From Paractinoplanes deccanensis (GTDB lineage: Bacteria; Actinomycetota; Actinomycetes; Mycobacteriales; Micromonosporaceae), in assembly GCF_016862115.1 (NCBI RefSeq), contig NZ_BOMI01000021.1, positions 186,001 through 250,000 on the forward strand: a stretch of DNA of 64,000 bases, in the 5' to 3' direction. This document shows, one piece after another, positions 1 through 9,222 of this stretch (positions are counted from its first letter, which is position 1; the number at the start of each line of letters is the position of its first letter). The notes under the pieces are model-generated. The model did no database searches, was not told where the DNA came from, and worked only from the letters and a program-made list of their open reading frames with translations. The position numbers were made by a program, and so were the translations under genes.

Positions 1-622
1 CCACCGAGCCGAGCAGGGAGGCGCCGCTCTCGCCGCTGAGCGGCAGCGCGTACCCCTTGACCGATGTTGCCTTGAGCTTGGCCGCCCGCGCCTTGAGCGT
101 GCTCCAGGCCGGGCCGGTCGACTGTGGATAGTCGGAGGACGAGGCGGGCGAGTGCGCGCCGTCGGTGATGAGCACGACCGAGGCCACGGCCGCGGCGCCG
201 GGGCGTTCCAGCTCGCCGACCGCCTGCTCGATCGCCCGGCCGATGTCGGTGCTGCTGCCGGTCGCGGTGGCGGGCAGCTCGGCGAGCATCCGCGAGGTGT
301 TGCCGGCCGGGCCGATATAGCGGGGGACGGCGTCCTCGTCGAAGGTGAACAGGGCGACGTGGTCGGAGGGGGAGAGGCCGCCGAGGAACGAGCCGAGCGT
401 CGCGCGGACGCCGCCGTACAGGTTGCTGGTCGCCATCGAGCTCGAGGTGTCCACCAGCACCACGTAGTCGGCGGGCACCTGGTCGGCCTGGAGCCGGCGG
501 AAGATGTCCTCGCGGCTGTCGTCGGCGGACGCCGGTGCGGACAGCGGGACGGCCAGGGCCAGCGCCGCGAGGCCCGCGACCGCGACGCCCCTGGCGAGCC
601 GGCGTACCGGATGATGCGTCAT
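1..622 (-). CDS. Secreted von Willebrand factor A (VWA) domain protein, 3' end outside the window
   Basis: The first 207 residues are visible; the gene runs off the left edge. Residues 1-33 form a Sec signal peptide (RR-rich n-region, Ala/Leu core, cleavage after APASA). A VWA domain follows with the metal-binding MIDAS motif DTSSSM at Asp58, a GSSTD segment supplying the Thr ligand and an LITDGA motif. This fold binds protein partners through a divalent cation. The start is fixed by an AAAGGAG ribosome site eight bases upstream of the ATG. It lies 22 bp after the GAP1-like gene and is probably the distal gene of the kinase/AAA+/GTPase operon, placing a VWA protein outside the membrane in addition to the cytoplasmic one at 11640-12395. 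The partner is unknown and the C-terminus may hold further domains or a membrane anchor. Confidence 0.85.
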   Translation of the reverse strand, partial: MTHHPVRRLARGVAVAGLAALALAVPLSAPASADDSREDIFRRLQADQVPADYVVLVDTSSSMATSNLYGGVRATLGSFLGGLSPSDHVALFTFDEDAVPRYIGPAGNTSRMLAELPATATGSSTDIGRAIEQAVGELERPGAAAVASVVLITDGAHSPASSSDYPQSTGPAWSTLKARAAKLKATSVKGYALPLSGESGASLLGSV

Positions 623-644
623 TGTTGCTCCTTTGATTGCCGGC

Positions 645-3149
645 CTACCAGCGGAGGAACTTCCACGACCGGCCCCGTTGATCGGGGCGCTGGCGGCCCA
701 CTTGCCGCTCGGTCTTCTTCAGGTGGTCCAGTTCGCTGCGGGAGGCGTCCGCCATCGCCCGGACCCAGTTCGCGTAGGGCTCGCTGCCGCTGAACACGCC
801 CTGCACGATCGCGACCATCAGGTGGCGCGCGAAGTCCTCGATCCGGTCGTCCTCCACGGCGTGCGCGAGGAGGATCCGGCGGACCAGGAACGTGTCGTAC
901 TCCCGGTCGGGCACGATCCACTGCTGGAGGGTGGCGAGCAGCCGCTGCGCGGGCACATGCGGCACAAGGACGAGCAGGTCGTCGGCGATCTGCTCGCCCC
1001 GCGCGGACCCGCGGCAATGATCGGCGAACGTCTTGTAGCGCAGGATCGAGCTGTCCAGGCGGGCGCGCCACTGCGGGCCCAGATGGAGCGAGCCGATCTC
1101 GTCCGGGTGCGTGAGGCAGTACTCGTTCACGTATCGCTCCACGCGGTCGAGCAGGTCCGTCGCCGCCTCGTTCACCACCGACACGATCCGGCGCACGCCG
1201 TCGGCCGTCGTGGCGTCGGTGGTCAGGACGGCGAGGAGGCTGTCCATGACGGCCCGCCGGCGCTGCTCCACCACGGGCAGGCGGATGTTGCCGAGCGCGG
1301 CGAGATAGGCCTCCTGCGGCCGCCCAGCGGACCGGTGCAGGTAGGGCGCCCGCCCCTCGCCGATCAGCAGCAGCGCGTCGACGAAGCCCTGCGAGGCCGG
1401 GGAGAGCGGCGCCCGTGACTCCAGCAGGCGGTGCAGGGTCGCGAGGACGCTCGCCTCGTGGTCCGGCGACTGCACCATCGCCGCGGCGAGCGCCGGGAAC
1501 ATCGGCACGATCACGGTCTCGAAGTGACCGGTGGCCACGGCGACGTCGAGCACGTAGGGCACCCCGCCCGGCCAGTGGTCGCGCAGGGTCTCGACGAGCG
1601 GCGCCGAGATGTGCTGCGACCGGCCCTTCACCGCCGCGATCACCGGGCTCACCCACGACGGCTGGCTCTTCATCGTGGTGAGCCAGAGGTCGCAGAGCCC
1701 GTCGAGCGCGGCCATCCCCTCCGCGTCGAACGGATAGGTGCTCAGCAGGGTCGCCGCGGCTCCGTAGCGGGCGATGAACTGCCGGTGGATCTCCGCGTCG
1801 GTGATGTCGGTGCCGGCCGGCGGGTCCGCGAGGAGCCTCAGCCAGCCCTGCACCGTCAGGGGCGTCGGATGCTCGACGACCATCCGGGTCACGCTGATCA
1901 ACATCGCCTGCGGCCACCGGGGCCCGTGGCGCTGGGCGAGGGCGAACCAGACCCGGACCGGGTCGACCCGGCCGGCGCCGATGTCGGCGTGCACCCGCGC
2001 GTGCACCTCGGCCATCACCGGATCGGCGGACCAGTGCGTGGCGAGCACGGTCTGCGCCTCGGCGTCGCCGCCGGCCGCGGCGCCGGCCAGGAAGGCGGCG
2101 ACCACCCGCTGCCGGTCGGGCGTCTCGAAACCCTCCCAGCCGAACGTGTCGAGCACGTGCGCGACGCGCACCGCCGACCCGAACCCGTTGACGATCTCGC
2201 GGTACACCGACGAGGAGAGGTCCATGGCCGCCAGCAGGTCGACCGCGTCCGACGCCTCCCGGCAGCGTGCCGGGTCGCCCTGCTGGGCCAGGTGCGCGAC
2301 GATCTGGCGCCAGGTGAGGCCCTTGGCGAGCAGGGCGCGCAGGATCCGCAGGTACTCGCCCGCCTCGGGGGACTGCGGCTCGGCCGGCTGCCGGTCGGGC
2401 AACACCTCGATCTGCCCGGCCACGCCGCGCTCGGCGACGGAGAGCCGGATGGTGTGCTTGACCCGGTAACTGGCCCACGTGGCGGCGCTGAGGCGGGCCC
2501 GGTACGCGTACGGCAGCAGCCCGAACACGGCGTCCAGGTAGCGCAGCCGCCGGCCCAGCGACACCGCGGCGCGGTCGATCGCGATCACCACCTGCCGCCC
2601 CTCGAGCAGCAGGGCCGCCACCCCGGCCGCCCACTCCGGGCCGACCTGGTCGAGGGCGGCCCCGGACACCTCGGCGTGGTCGGGCTGCAGTGGCAGCGCC
2701 ACGCCCTCGCGGTCGGCCAGGTGCGGCGTGCCGTTGACCTCCTCCCAGATCAGCTGCATGGCGCGGGCCTGATCGGTGAAGGTCGTGCGGGTCCGCGCCG
2801 CCTCGTCCCACGGGATCAGGAGCAGCCGGGTCGGCGTGACGACCTGGCCGGTGCCGTCGCGCCGGTCGCTCCAGTCGACCCGCATGACGCAGCACGCCGC
2901 GGCCGGGTCGCCGGCGGTGCCGACGAAGCTCAGCCACGGCAGCGCCTCGGGCCGGCCCACGGCCTCGTCGTCCGCGTGCGCGGTCAGCCCCAGCCGGATG
3001 TACTGCTCGGCCATGACCGGGCCGACGCTGCCGTCCAGGATCGTGTAGTCCATCGTCTGACCGGCGTGCTTGCCGAACAGCGCCCACCCGGCCCGCACCG
3101 GGGTGGCCGCCGCCGCGGCCGGGTCGCCGGCCGCCGTGCTGGGGTGCAT
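645..3149 (-). CDS. Large GTPase-associated (GAP1-like) protein
   Basis: 834-residue cytoplasmic protein without signal peptide or membrane segment. The N-terminal third carries a strand-rich region and the conserved block LLPYAYRARLSAATW (about residues 215-230). That block resembles the type seen in actinobacterial GTPase-associated protein 1 (GAP1) families, encoded next to P-loop GTPases. The remaining ~500 residues look alpha-helical and repeat-like, suggesting a scaffold. It begins 10 bp after the stop of the GTPase gene, so the two are co-expressed and probably form a complex. The start ATG has only a modest GGGA site. The assignment to GAP1 is by eye from context and that motif; a profile search with the GAP1-N and GAP1-M models would settle it. 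The coding call itself is firm. Confidence 0.8.
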   Translation of the reverse strand: MHPSTAAGDPAAAAATPVRAGWALFGKHAGQTMDYTILDGSVGPVMAEQYIRLGLTAHADDEAVGRPEALPWLSFVGTAGDPAAACCVMRVDWSDRRDGTGQVVTPTRLLLIPWDEAARTRTTFTDQARAMQLIWEEVNGTPHLADREGVALPLQPDHAEVSGAALDQVGPEWAAGVAALLLEGRQVVIAIDRAAVSLGRRLRYLDAVFGLLPYAYRARLSAATWASYRVKHTIRLSVAERGVAGQIEVLPDRQPAEPQSPEAGEYLRILRALLAKGLTWRQIVAHLAQQGDPARCREASDAVDLLAAMDLSSSVYREIVNGFGSAVRVAHVLDTFGWEGFETPDRQRVVAAFLAGAAAGGDAEAQTVLATHWSADPVMAEVHARVHADIGAGRVDPVRVWFALAQRHGPRWPQAMLISVTRMVVEHPTPLTVQGWLRLLADPPAGTDITDAEIHRQFIARYGAAATLLSTYPFDAEGMAALDGLCDLWLTTMKSQPSWVSPVIAAVKGRSQHISAPLVETLRDHWPGGVPYVLDVAVATGHFETVIVPMFPALAAAMVQSPDHEASVLATLHRLLESRAPLSPASQGFVDALLLIGEGRAPYLHRSAGRPQEAYLAALGNIRLPVVEQRRRAVMDSLLAVLTTDATTADGVRRIVSVVNEAATDLLDRVERYVNEYCLTHPDEIGSLHLGPQWRARLDSSILRYKTFADHCRGSARGEQIADDLLVLVPHVPAQRLLATLQQWIVPDREYDTFLVRRILLAHAVEDDRIEDFARHLMVAIVQGVFSGSEPYANWVRAMADASRSELDHLKKTERQVGRQRPDQRGRSWKFLRW

Positions 3150-3159
3150 GCCGGGTTCC

Positions 3160-4470
3160 CTACCGCCGAGCGGCGCGGATGCGCCGCTCGAGGAAGATCA
3201 GCGGCTCGAGCACGTTGATCGGCCGGGGCATGCCGCGCAGTCCGGTGTCGCCGTCGATCTGCTCGGTGTTGCGGAAGTCGCGGAAGTCGAAGATGTTGTT
3301 GCTGTTGAGCCGGAAGCCGATGGCGGACGTGGCGAAGTAGGCGATCCGGTCCTCGTGGAAGTGGGTGCTCAGCGCCGAGCGCACCAGCTCGGTGTTGCCG
3401 CCGAGCAGCCGCTCGCACACCCAGGAGAAGTACGCCGCCGAGCGGTCCTGCGAGACGCGCGGCAGGCGCTGGCCGTCGGGGTCCTGGCGGACGAAGTCGG
3501 TGTTGCCGACGACGTGGCGGAACAGGTGCTCGTCGTCGAACTTGGTCACGCAGACCGCGACGTAGTGCGGCAGCTTGCCGCGGTCCATCTGGCCCGAGGC
3601 GGACATGCGCGTGGTCAGCAGCTGGAGCGCGCTGAAGAACGCCTCGAAGTTGAGCTGCATCTCGCCACGGTTGAGCACCGGGTTCATCAGATAGATCAGG
3701 CCGTTGGCGTTGGCGAGGTGGTTGATCGCCTCGTCGCTGATGCGGCCGCTCTCGTAGAACGCTCCCGGCGGGTCGTGCAGCTCCAGCCGGAAGTCGACCG
3801 AGTCCGGCACCCCGCGGCGCTTCGAGAGCCACTTCTGGCCCCAGCCCGCCGGGGGCGGGGTGCCGTGGAACGTCCAGCTGATCGGCTCGATGACCCGGTT
3901 GGGGCGGGGGAAGCGGCGCTGCACGACCAGCCGGTTGACGCTCTGGTTGAGGTAGTCGGCGGCGAGGTCGTCGGTGCCCGCCACCACCCACGAGCCGTGG
4001 CCGCCCTGCATGGCGGCGATCGGCAGCGCGGCCAGGAAGGTGCTCTTGCCGGAGCGGGTCGAGCCCCAGAGGCCGATCCGCACCGTCGAGTCCTGCACCT
4101 GCCCGGGGCGCATGCCGCCCGGGATGGGCAGCGGCGCCGGCTCGGTCATGGTGCGGTTGCTCGCCGGCGGCGGGCTCGCCGGGGGGTCCATCGGCATGGC
4201 CGGCATGGTGATGCCGAGCGGCGACGGCGCGGGGTCGGCCGGCGGGTTGTCCGCCGGGGCCGGCTGGGGGCGGCGCGGGGGCGCCACGGTGTCGTCGAAC
4301 ATCGCGAACGGGTTGGCCGGTGCGGCCGGCCGGGTGCCCTGGTCCGGGCGGGTGCCCTGGTCCGGCTGGCGTGGCGGGCGGTTGTTCGTGGCGGGCGGCA
4401 TGGGGTCGTCGACGAGGCCGTCGTCCGCGTCGTCGGCGTGGTTGTTGTTGCCCGAGGTCCAGATGGTCAT
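3160..4470 (-). CDS. P-loop GTPase with proline-rich N-terminal tail
   Basis: 436 residues. Residues 1-115 are disordered and Pro/Asn/Ala-rich, with the tandem peptide QGTRPDQGTRP encoded by a duplicated 17-bp segment near 4336-4370. The GTPase core follows. It has a Walker A motif GLWGSTRSGKSTF near residue 128, a DPPG box (switch II position, in LELHDPPGAF) and VTKFDD as the NKxD-type base-specificity motif. These fit a TRAFAC-like GTPase of the kind found in bacterial conflict/signalling loci rather than a translation factor. The start is set by AAGGAG six bases upstream of ATG. There is a 26-bp gap from the upstream gene and a 10-bp gap to the GAP1-like gene downstream. It is predicted to be the nucleotide switch of the operon. 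Base specificity (GTP versus ATP) is inferred from motifs only. Confidence 0.85.
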   Translation of the reverse strand: MTIWTSGNNNHADDADDGLVDDPMPPATNNRPPRQPDQGTRPDQGTRPAAPANPFAMFDDTVAPPRRPQPAPADNPPADPAPSPLGITMPAMPMDPPASPPPASNRTMTEPAPLPIPGGMRPGQVQDSTVRIGLWGSTRSGKSTFLAALPIAAMQGGHGSWVVAGTDDLAADYLNQSVNRLVVQRRFPRPNRVIEPISWTFHGTPPPAGWGQKWLSKRRGVPDSVDFRLELHDPPGAFYESGRISDEAINHLANANGLIYLMNPVLNRGEMQLNFEAFFSALQLLTTRMSASGQMDRGKLPHYVAVCVTKFDDEHLFRHVVGNTDFVRQDPDGQRLPRVSQDRSAAYFSWVCERLLGGNTELVRSALSTHFHEDRIAYFATSAIGFRLNSNNIFDFRDFRNTEQIDGDTGLRGMPRPINVLEPLIFLERRIRAARR

Positions 4471-4496
4471 GTCGGCTCCTTGTCGTGTCGTCCTTC

Positions 4497-4850
4497 TCAG
4501 GCGCCGATGCTCGCCCGAAGCGCGGTGGTGGCCAGCTCCACGCCGATCCGCTCGGCCACGCCGAGCACCCAGCGGCCGACCCCGGCGAGGTGGCCCCGGG
4601 CGGTGCTCTCGTCGCCCGCCCGCGCGGCCTCCTCGGCCTGGCGCACCTGGTCGATCGACTCCTGCTCGACCGTCGTGCGGGGACCGGCCTCGAGCACCGC
4701 GCGCAGCTGCGCCAGCTGGTCCGCCAGCCGGCGCAGCTCGGCGGTGCCCCCGGCGTCCTGCGCGGCCTGGTGGACGGTGGACTGGTTGCCGGTGCCGCCC
4801 ATGTTCCCGTTGCTCTGCACCGGCGCGTTGAAGACGAATGAGTCGCCCAT
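4497..4850 (-). CDS. Candidate nested in-frame product of the helical scaffold gene
   Basis: Codon 398 of the 514-residue gene is an ATG preceded by AAGGAG with an 8-base spacer (minus strand, 4864-4859). This is a better ribosome site than the gene's own ATGA-coupled start. Initiation here would give a 117-residue protein consisting only of the Gly/Asn-rich strand segment and C-terminal helices. That corresponds in size and layout to stand-alone small proteins seen in similar loci. The site could be a relic of a gene fusion or a genuine internal start that supplies excess tail domain for oligomerisation. Only the sequence signal is seen; translation is inferred. Confidence 0.4.
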   Translation of the reverse strand: MGDSFVFNAPVQSNGNMGGTGNQSTVHQAAQDAGGTAELRRLADQLAQLRAVLEAGPRTTVEQESIDQVRQAEEAARAGDESTARGHLAGVGRWVLGVAERIGVELATTALRASIGA

Positions 4851-6041
4851 GGTGGTTGCTCCTTGCCGCGCCTCGGCGCTGTTGTAGACGTTGATGTTGC
4901 TGAGCTGGGCGCGATGCAGGGACGCGCGCAGCTCGTGGATGTCCTCGCGGAGGCGGCGCTCCCGCTCGGCGCGCCGGTCGACGCCGGCGAGCATGAACTC
5001 CAGGGTGGAGATGTCCGGGCGCTGGGCGGTGAGGCCGACCTCCTGGTTGCGCACGCCCAGCCGGTTGATCTCCATGAGGTGCCGCCGGGCCTTGCGCACG
5101 AACTCGCCGGCCCGGTCCCACTTGCCGTCGTCGACGGCGATCTCGGCCTCGGCGTAGTTGACCCAGAACGAGATCGTGCCCATCTCGAGGCGGCGCAGCG
5201 CGAGCACGTGCCGCCCGGCGGCCGACGCGCTCGCCGCGTTCAGCGAGATCTGGTACGACTCCAGGGCCACGGTGCCCGTCGCGATCATGTCGCGGAAGCG
5301 GCCCGCGTGCCCCGCCATCATCATCTCGACCACGCCCTGCAGCGCCGTGATGTCGACCAGCGTGCCGTTGAGGTCGCGGATCAGCTCGGCGAGCACCGAG
5401 CGCAGCGCCGGCAGCCCCTCGGTGTCCACCTCGGCGATCTCGGCGAGCAGCTCGTCGAAGTTGACCCGGACGCTGTCGAGCAGGTCGTGCGCGCTGCGGT
5501 AGTTGCCGATGCGGGAGTGGCCGATCGACTCGTACAGCTGGGCGGTGGAGACCGCGATCCGCTTGCGGATCTCGCCGACCGGGGCCTGCGGATGGTCGCT
5601 CTCGGACAGCTCGTCGAAGTTCTCGTAGCCCTCGCGGATGTGCTCGGTCGCGGTGTCCAGGTCGCCGAGGATGCGGTGCTGCTCGGCGATCGTCATGTGC
5701 CGCTGGCCCTCGACCATCAGCAGCAGCCCGTCGGCGGCGGAGCGCCACCAGCCGTAGTACTCGGCGTCCTCCGGCGTGCGCCCGTCGCGCCCGGCCTCCC
5801 GGTCGGCGATGCGGCGCAGGGTCTGGTTGAGCTCGGTGACCATGGCCAGCACCTGCACCGAGCGGTCGTGCTCGACGGCGAGCAGCAGCCGGGTGGCCTC
5901 GGCGAGCAGACCCTGCTCGAGGGTGGACTCGGCCTCGACGTACCGCTCGAACTGCTCGCGGGTGAGCTCCTCGAGCGTCTCGAAGGCGGTGACCTCCTCC
6001 AGCAGGTCGTCGAGCGAGGCGGGCGCGGCGTCGGTGCTCAT
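4497..6041 (-). CDS. Alpha-helical TPR-like scaffold protein with conflict-system C-terminal tail
   Basis: 514 residues, acidic and almost entirely helical through about residue 390. Paired helices resemble TPR-like repeats (for example around 70-200 and 240-330). After a short coiled coil comes a Gly/Asn-rich strand segment (MGDSFVFNAPVQSNGNMG, residues 398-415) and a final pair of amphipathic helices. That tail resembles small stand-alone proteins of bacterial conflict loci with a Gly/Asn-rich strand plus helices. The start overlaps the stop of the AAA+ gene by ATGA. A second strong ribosome site lies inside the gene ahead of Met398, so two products may be made (see the nested entry). It is likely an assembly or adaptor subunit between the AAA+ ATPase and the GTPase. 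I do not recognise a named family for the N-terminal part. Confidence 0.8.
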   Translation of the reverse strand: MSTDAAPASLDDLLEEVTAFETLEELTREQFERYVEAESTLEQGLLAEATRLLLAVEHDRSVQVLAMVTELNQTLRRIADREAGRDGRTPEDAEYYGWWRSAADGLLLMVEGQRHMTIAEQHRILGDLDTATEHIREGYENFDELSESDHPQAPVGEIRKRIAVSTAQLYESIGHSRIGNYRSAHDLLDSVRVNFDELLAEIAEVDTEGLPALRSVLAELIRDLNGTLVDITALQGVVEMMMAGHAGRFRDMIATGTVALESYQISLNAASASAAGRHVLALRRLEMGTISFWVNYAEAEIAVDDGKWDRAGEFVRKARRHLMEINRLGVRNQEVGLTAQRPDISTLEFMLAGVDRRAERERRLREDIHELRASLHRAQLSNINVYNSAEARQGATTMGDSFVFNAPVQSNGNMGGTGNQSTVHQAAQDAGGTAELRRLADQLAQLRAVLEAGPRTTVEQESIDQVRQAEEAARAGDESTARGHLAGVGRWVLGVAERIGVELATTALRASIGA

Positions 6042-7972
6042 CCGGCCTCACCGCCGTCCTCCGGATAGGTCATCACGCCGAACGGCGGCGACGACGCGGT
6101 GCGGTGGATCAGGATCCGGGTGCCCGGCGGCGGCTGGTTCGCCATGATCCAGCGGTTCAGCGGTACGCGGATCCACTGCTCCAGCAGCGGGTCGCGGATC
6201 GGCCGGGCGCCCAGGTCGGCGCCGGTCACCATCACCTGCTCGACCACGGCCCGGTCGATTGCCTCGCGGTCGAGGATCAGCTCGAAGCCGCGCGCCCGGG
6301 CGGAGACGATGATCTGCTCCAGGAACTTGCCGGCGATGCTGCGGATCACCTGCTCGCGCAGGATGTCGAAGACCACGACCCCGCTGCCGAGCCGGCCGAG
6401 CAGCTCGGGGCGGCCCAGGTCCTGGGTGAAGAACGTGCCGACCTCGTCGGTGAAGTGGCGCCGGATGAACTCGTATCCGGGCGGGGCGCCGGGGTGGGCC
6501 GGCTGGAGCGTGGAGGCGCCGACGTTCGACGTGAAGATGACGATCGAGTGCGAGAAGTACGCGGTGCGGCCCTGCCCGTCGGTGAGCCGGCCGTCGTCGA
6601 TGATCTGGAGGAACTTGTCGAAGATCTTCGGGTGCGCCTTCTCGATCTCGTCGAAGAGGATGACGCTGAACGGGCGCTCCAGCATCCAGTTGGTGAGCAC
6701 GCCGCCCTGCTCGTGGCCGATGAAGCCGGGCGGCGCGCCGGTGAGCCGCTCGCTGGTGTGCTCCTGGCTGAACTCGCTCATGTCGAAGCGGCGCAGCGCG
6801 GTCTCGTCCTCGAAGACCAGCTCGGCGACGGCCTTGGCGAGCTCGGTCTTGCCGACGCCGGTCGGGCCGACGAAGAAGAACACGCCCTTGGGCCGGCTGC
6901 CCACGTCGGCGTCGCCGGCCACGAAGTCGATGCCGACCCGCGCGTTGATCAGAGCGTCGGAGACGGCCCGTACGGCGGTGGGCTGGCCCATCACCCGCGC
7001 GTTGAGGGCGCGCTCCGCGTCGCGGACCCGCTCCATGTCGAGGTGCTCCCACGGGTCGTCGCGGACGCCGAACCGGTGCCGCGCCACGAGCTTGCGCGGC
7101 GAGTTGGGCCCGATCTCGGTGATCCGGGAAGTGACCTGGAGCGCCTGGATGTCGCGGACGCCCATGCCGTCGGTGAGGCTCACCAGCGTGGTGACCGCCT
7201 GCCGCAGCGAGTCCGGCCCGGCGCCGGCCGCGCCGTGGAAATCGCCGATCTGCCGCTGGAGCAGGTCCTCGCGCTCCTGCGCGCTGGGCAGCTCGGCGAG
7301 CACGGTGGCGACGTCGGGGCTCTCCCGCAGCCACTCCGGCAGGGACCCGATCTCGCGGCAGACGAAGACCAGCGTGTTGCGCAGCGGCCGGCCGCCGGCG
7401 AGCACGTCGGTGCGCACCGCGTCGCCGAGCATCCGGCGCACGTGGGCGATGTTGACCGGGCGCCGCTCGTCCGGCTGGGCCTCGTCGCCGACCACGAGGT
7501 CCGCGGCGTCGACGATCACCGCGCTCGGGGTGCGGCGCTGGGTCATCAGCCGCCGGACGGCGATCAGCGCCTCGGTGGTGTTGCGCGGCCGGGCCGGCGG
7601 GGCCGCGTTGAGCGCGTCGCGGGTGCCGGCCTCGGCCTGTGCCAGCCGGCCCGACCGGGTGCTCGCGCCGTTGGCCTGCGCGGCGGCCTGCTGGGCGGGT
7701 AGGCCGGAGGGCGCGGTGCGGCCGGCCCGCTCGGCGAGCGCGCGGGCGTTGTCGTCGTGGTAGGTGAGCCCGTCCACCAGGCTGTGCCGGCCCACGATCT
7801 CGAACCCGGCCCCGGCCAGGAACTCGGCGAGCACCTCGGCCAGCGGCAGGTACTCGTGATCCCACCGGACCAGCTCGTCGACGTGGCCGTGCACCACCAG
7901 GTGCCGCCCGCGCTGAAGCTCGTGGTAGGCCCGCACCAGCCAGGCGGCCACCCGGGGCGTCTCGCTGTTCAT
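6038..7972 (-). CDS. Clp/HSP100-type AAA+ ATPase with degenerate N-terminal module
   Basis: 644 residues. The C-terminal half is a ClpB D2-like AAA+ module. It has Walker A GPTGVGKTELAK near residue 367, Walker B VILFDEIEKAH, a pore-proximal GAPPGFIGHEQGG loop, sensor 1 IFTSNVG and a C-terminal small domain. The N-terminal ~330 residues show HLVVHGHVDELV and a Walker B-like AVIVDAADL but no intact P-loop, suggesting a non-hydrolysing AAA-like domain. There is no ClpB M-domain or N-domain and no ClpP-binding loop that I can see, so it is probably a remodelling ATPase, not a protease unfoldase. It overlaps by ATGA with both neighbours. It is predicted to be the motor that assembles or disassembles the complex encoded by this operon. 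Confidence 0.88.
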   Translation of the reverse strand: MNSETPRVAAWLVRAYHELQRGRHLVVHGHVDELVRWDHEYLPLAEVLAEFLAGAGFEIVGRHSLVDGLTYHDDNARALAERAGRTAPSGLPAQQAAAQANGASTRSGRLAQAEAGTRDALNAAPPARPRNTTEALIAVRRLMTQRRTPSAVIVDAADLVVGDEAQPDERRPVNIAHVRRMLGDAVRTDVLAGGRPLRNTLVFVCREIGSLPEWLRESPDVATVLAELPSAQEREDLLQRQIGDFHGAAGAGPDSLRQAVTTLVSLTDGMGVRDIQALQVTSRITEIGPNSPRKLVARHRFGVRDDPWEHLDMERVRDAERALNARVMGQPTAVRAVSDALINARVGIDFVAGDADVGSRPKGVFFFVGPTGVGKTELAKAVAELVFEDETALRRFDMSEFSQEHTSERLTGAPPGFIGHEQGGVLTNWMLERPFSVILFDEIEKAHPKIFDKFLQIIDDGRLTDGQGRTAYFSHSIVIFTSNVGASTLQPAHPGAPPGYEFIRRHFTDEVGTFFTQDLGRPELLGRLGSGVVVFDILREQVIRSIAGKFLEQIIVSARARGFELILDREAIDRAVVEQVMVTGADLGARPIRDPLLEQWIRVPLNRWIMANQPPPGTRILIHRTASSPPFGVMTYPEDGGEAG

Positions 7973-9222
7973 CGGGTCGTGCCCCGCGGGGTGGCCGGGC
8001 GGGCGTTGGGCACCGAGTGGGCGGGCGGCGGCTGGTCGTCGTCATCGTCGTCCCAGCGCACCGTTCCCGGCTCGAACCCCTGCCGCCGGGTCTGCTCGCC
8101 GATCCGGTCGATGACCGACAGCAGCGAGCCGCACTCGCCGGCCTTGCCGTCGCCGGTGACGGCCGCCTCCTGCATCGTGTCGGTGGTGTAGAGCACCTCG
8201 GTGGCGTTGTCGGCGCCGTCGCGCAGCAGCACCGCGAACTGCTGCCCGTCCGCGCTGCCCGCGCGCAGCGCCATCGCGCCGTCCTCGCGCTGGGTGAAGC
8301 TCTCGCGGTCGACGGTGAACCCGGCCTCGGGCAGCGCGCTGATGATCGAGTTGAGCAGCTCGCGCCGCTCGATCACCCGGTCGATGTGCCCGTCGAGCGC
8401 CGCCTCCGCCCGGTCGACCAGGCGGGTCAGCTCGGGCAGCGCGCCCAGCACCCGGGCGGCGTCGCCCTGCTGGACGGCCGTGACGACGTCCCGGAGCCGG
8501 GCGTTGATGCCGTCCTCGTCGGGCAGCGGCACCCGGGCCTGCTCGGCGTCGGCGCGCAGCTCGGCGAAGCGGTGGTAGACCTCCTCCGCCGCCTCCCGCG
8601 CCGCCGTCGTGCGGGCCACGTCCTCGGCGCGGCGGGCGAGGACCCGGTCGAGGTGCTCGCGCACGGCCTGCGCGGCCGTCTCGACGCGGACGTCCGACTT
8701 CGCGGGCGCCTTGCCGGCGTAGCGGCGGGCCGTGGCGATCAGCTCGTCGCACTCCTCGGCGCCGCCGCGGTCGTACCGCTCGCGGACGCCGGCGGGCAGC
8801 TCGGCGAGCTGGGCCGCCACCGCCTCGACCCGTGCCTGGGCCTGTTCCCGCTGGTGGGCGTCGATGCGCTGGCGCAGGTCCACGAGGGAGCGCTCGACCT
8901 GTTCGGCGACCGTCGCCGCCGCGCCGACCGCGGCCCGGTCGGCGGCCGAGCGGATCTCCTCGCGGGCGCGCTCGAGCCGGTTCTCCGCGACGTGGTCGCC
9001 GGCCAGCCCGGCCCGGCTCGCCTCCTGCCGCACCGCGGCCACCCGCCGGGCGACCTCGTCGGCGCGGGCCAGCGCCGCCTCGCGGGCGCGTTCCAGCGCG
9101 GCGGCCTGCCGCTGCCGCTCCTTCTCGCGGCGCTGCTCCTCGCGGCGCCGCCGGGCCTCCTCGGCCTGTCGCCGGCGGATCTCGCCGCTGGAGACCGTGT
9201 GGTATTTCGGGGATCCGCTCAT
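7969..9222 (-). CDS. Long coiled-coil protein
   Basis: 417 residues. After MSGSPKYHTVSSGEIR the protein is a highly charged Arg/Glu/Ala coiled coil to roughly residue 290 (heptads rich in RRRREEQRREKERQRQ-type stretches). A compact 80-residue domain follows, then an acidic DDDDDD stretch and a Pro-rich tail. There is no membrane segment. Its start overlaps the radical-SAM stop by ATGA, and its stop overlaps the AAA+ start by ATGA, implying stoichiometric production with both. A rod-like spacer or filament role, or an AAA+ regulator analogous to coiled-coil partners of Clp/MoxR ATPases, is plausible but inferred. No enzymatic motif is visible. Confidence 0.85.
   Translation of the reverse strand: MSGSPKYHTVSSGEIRRRQAEEARRRREEQRREKERQRQAAALERAREAALARADEVARRVAAVRQEASRAGLAGDHVAENRLERAREEIRSAADRAAVGAAATVAEQVERSLVDLRQRIDAHQREQAQARVEAVAAQLAELPAGVRERYDRGGAEECDELIATARRYAGKAPAKSDVRVETAAQAVREHLDRVLARRAEDVARTTAAREAAEEVYHRFAELRADAEQARVPLPDEDGINARLRDVVTAVQQGDAARVLGALPELTRLVDRAEAALDGHIDRVIERRELLNSIISALPEAGFTVDRESFTQREDGAMALRAGSADGQQFAVLLRDGADNATEVLYTTDTMQEAAVTGDGKAGECGSLLSVIDRIGEQTRRQGFEPGTVRWDDDDDDQPPPAHSVPNARPATPRGTTR

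Noticed and set aside
6038..7972. ClpB/ClpC protein-quality-control ATPase
   Set aside because: Only one complete AAA+ module is present and the middle and N-domains of ClpB/ClpC are missing; the operon context points to signalling.
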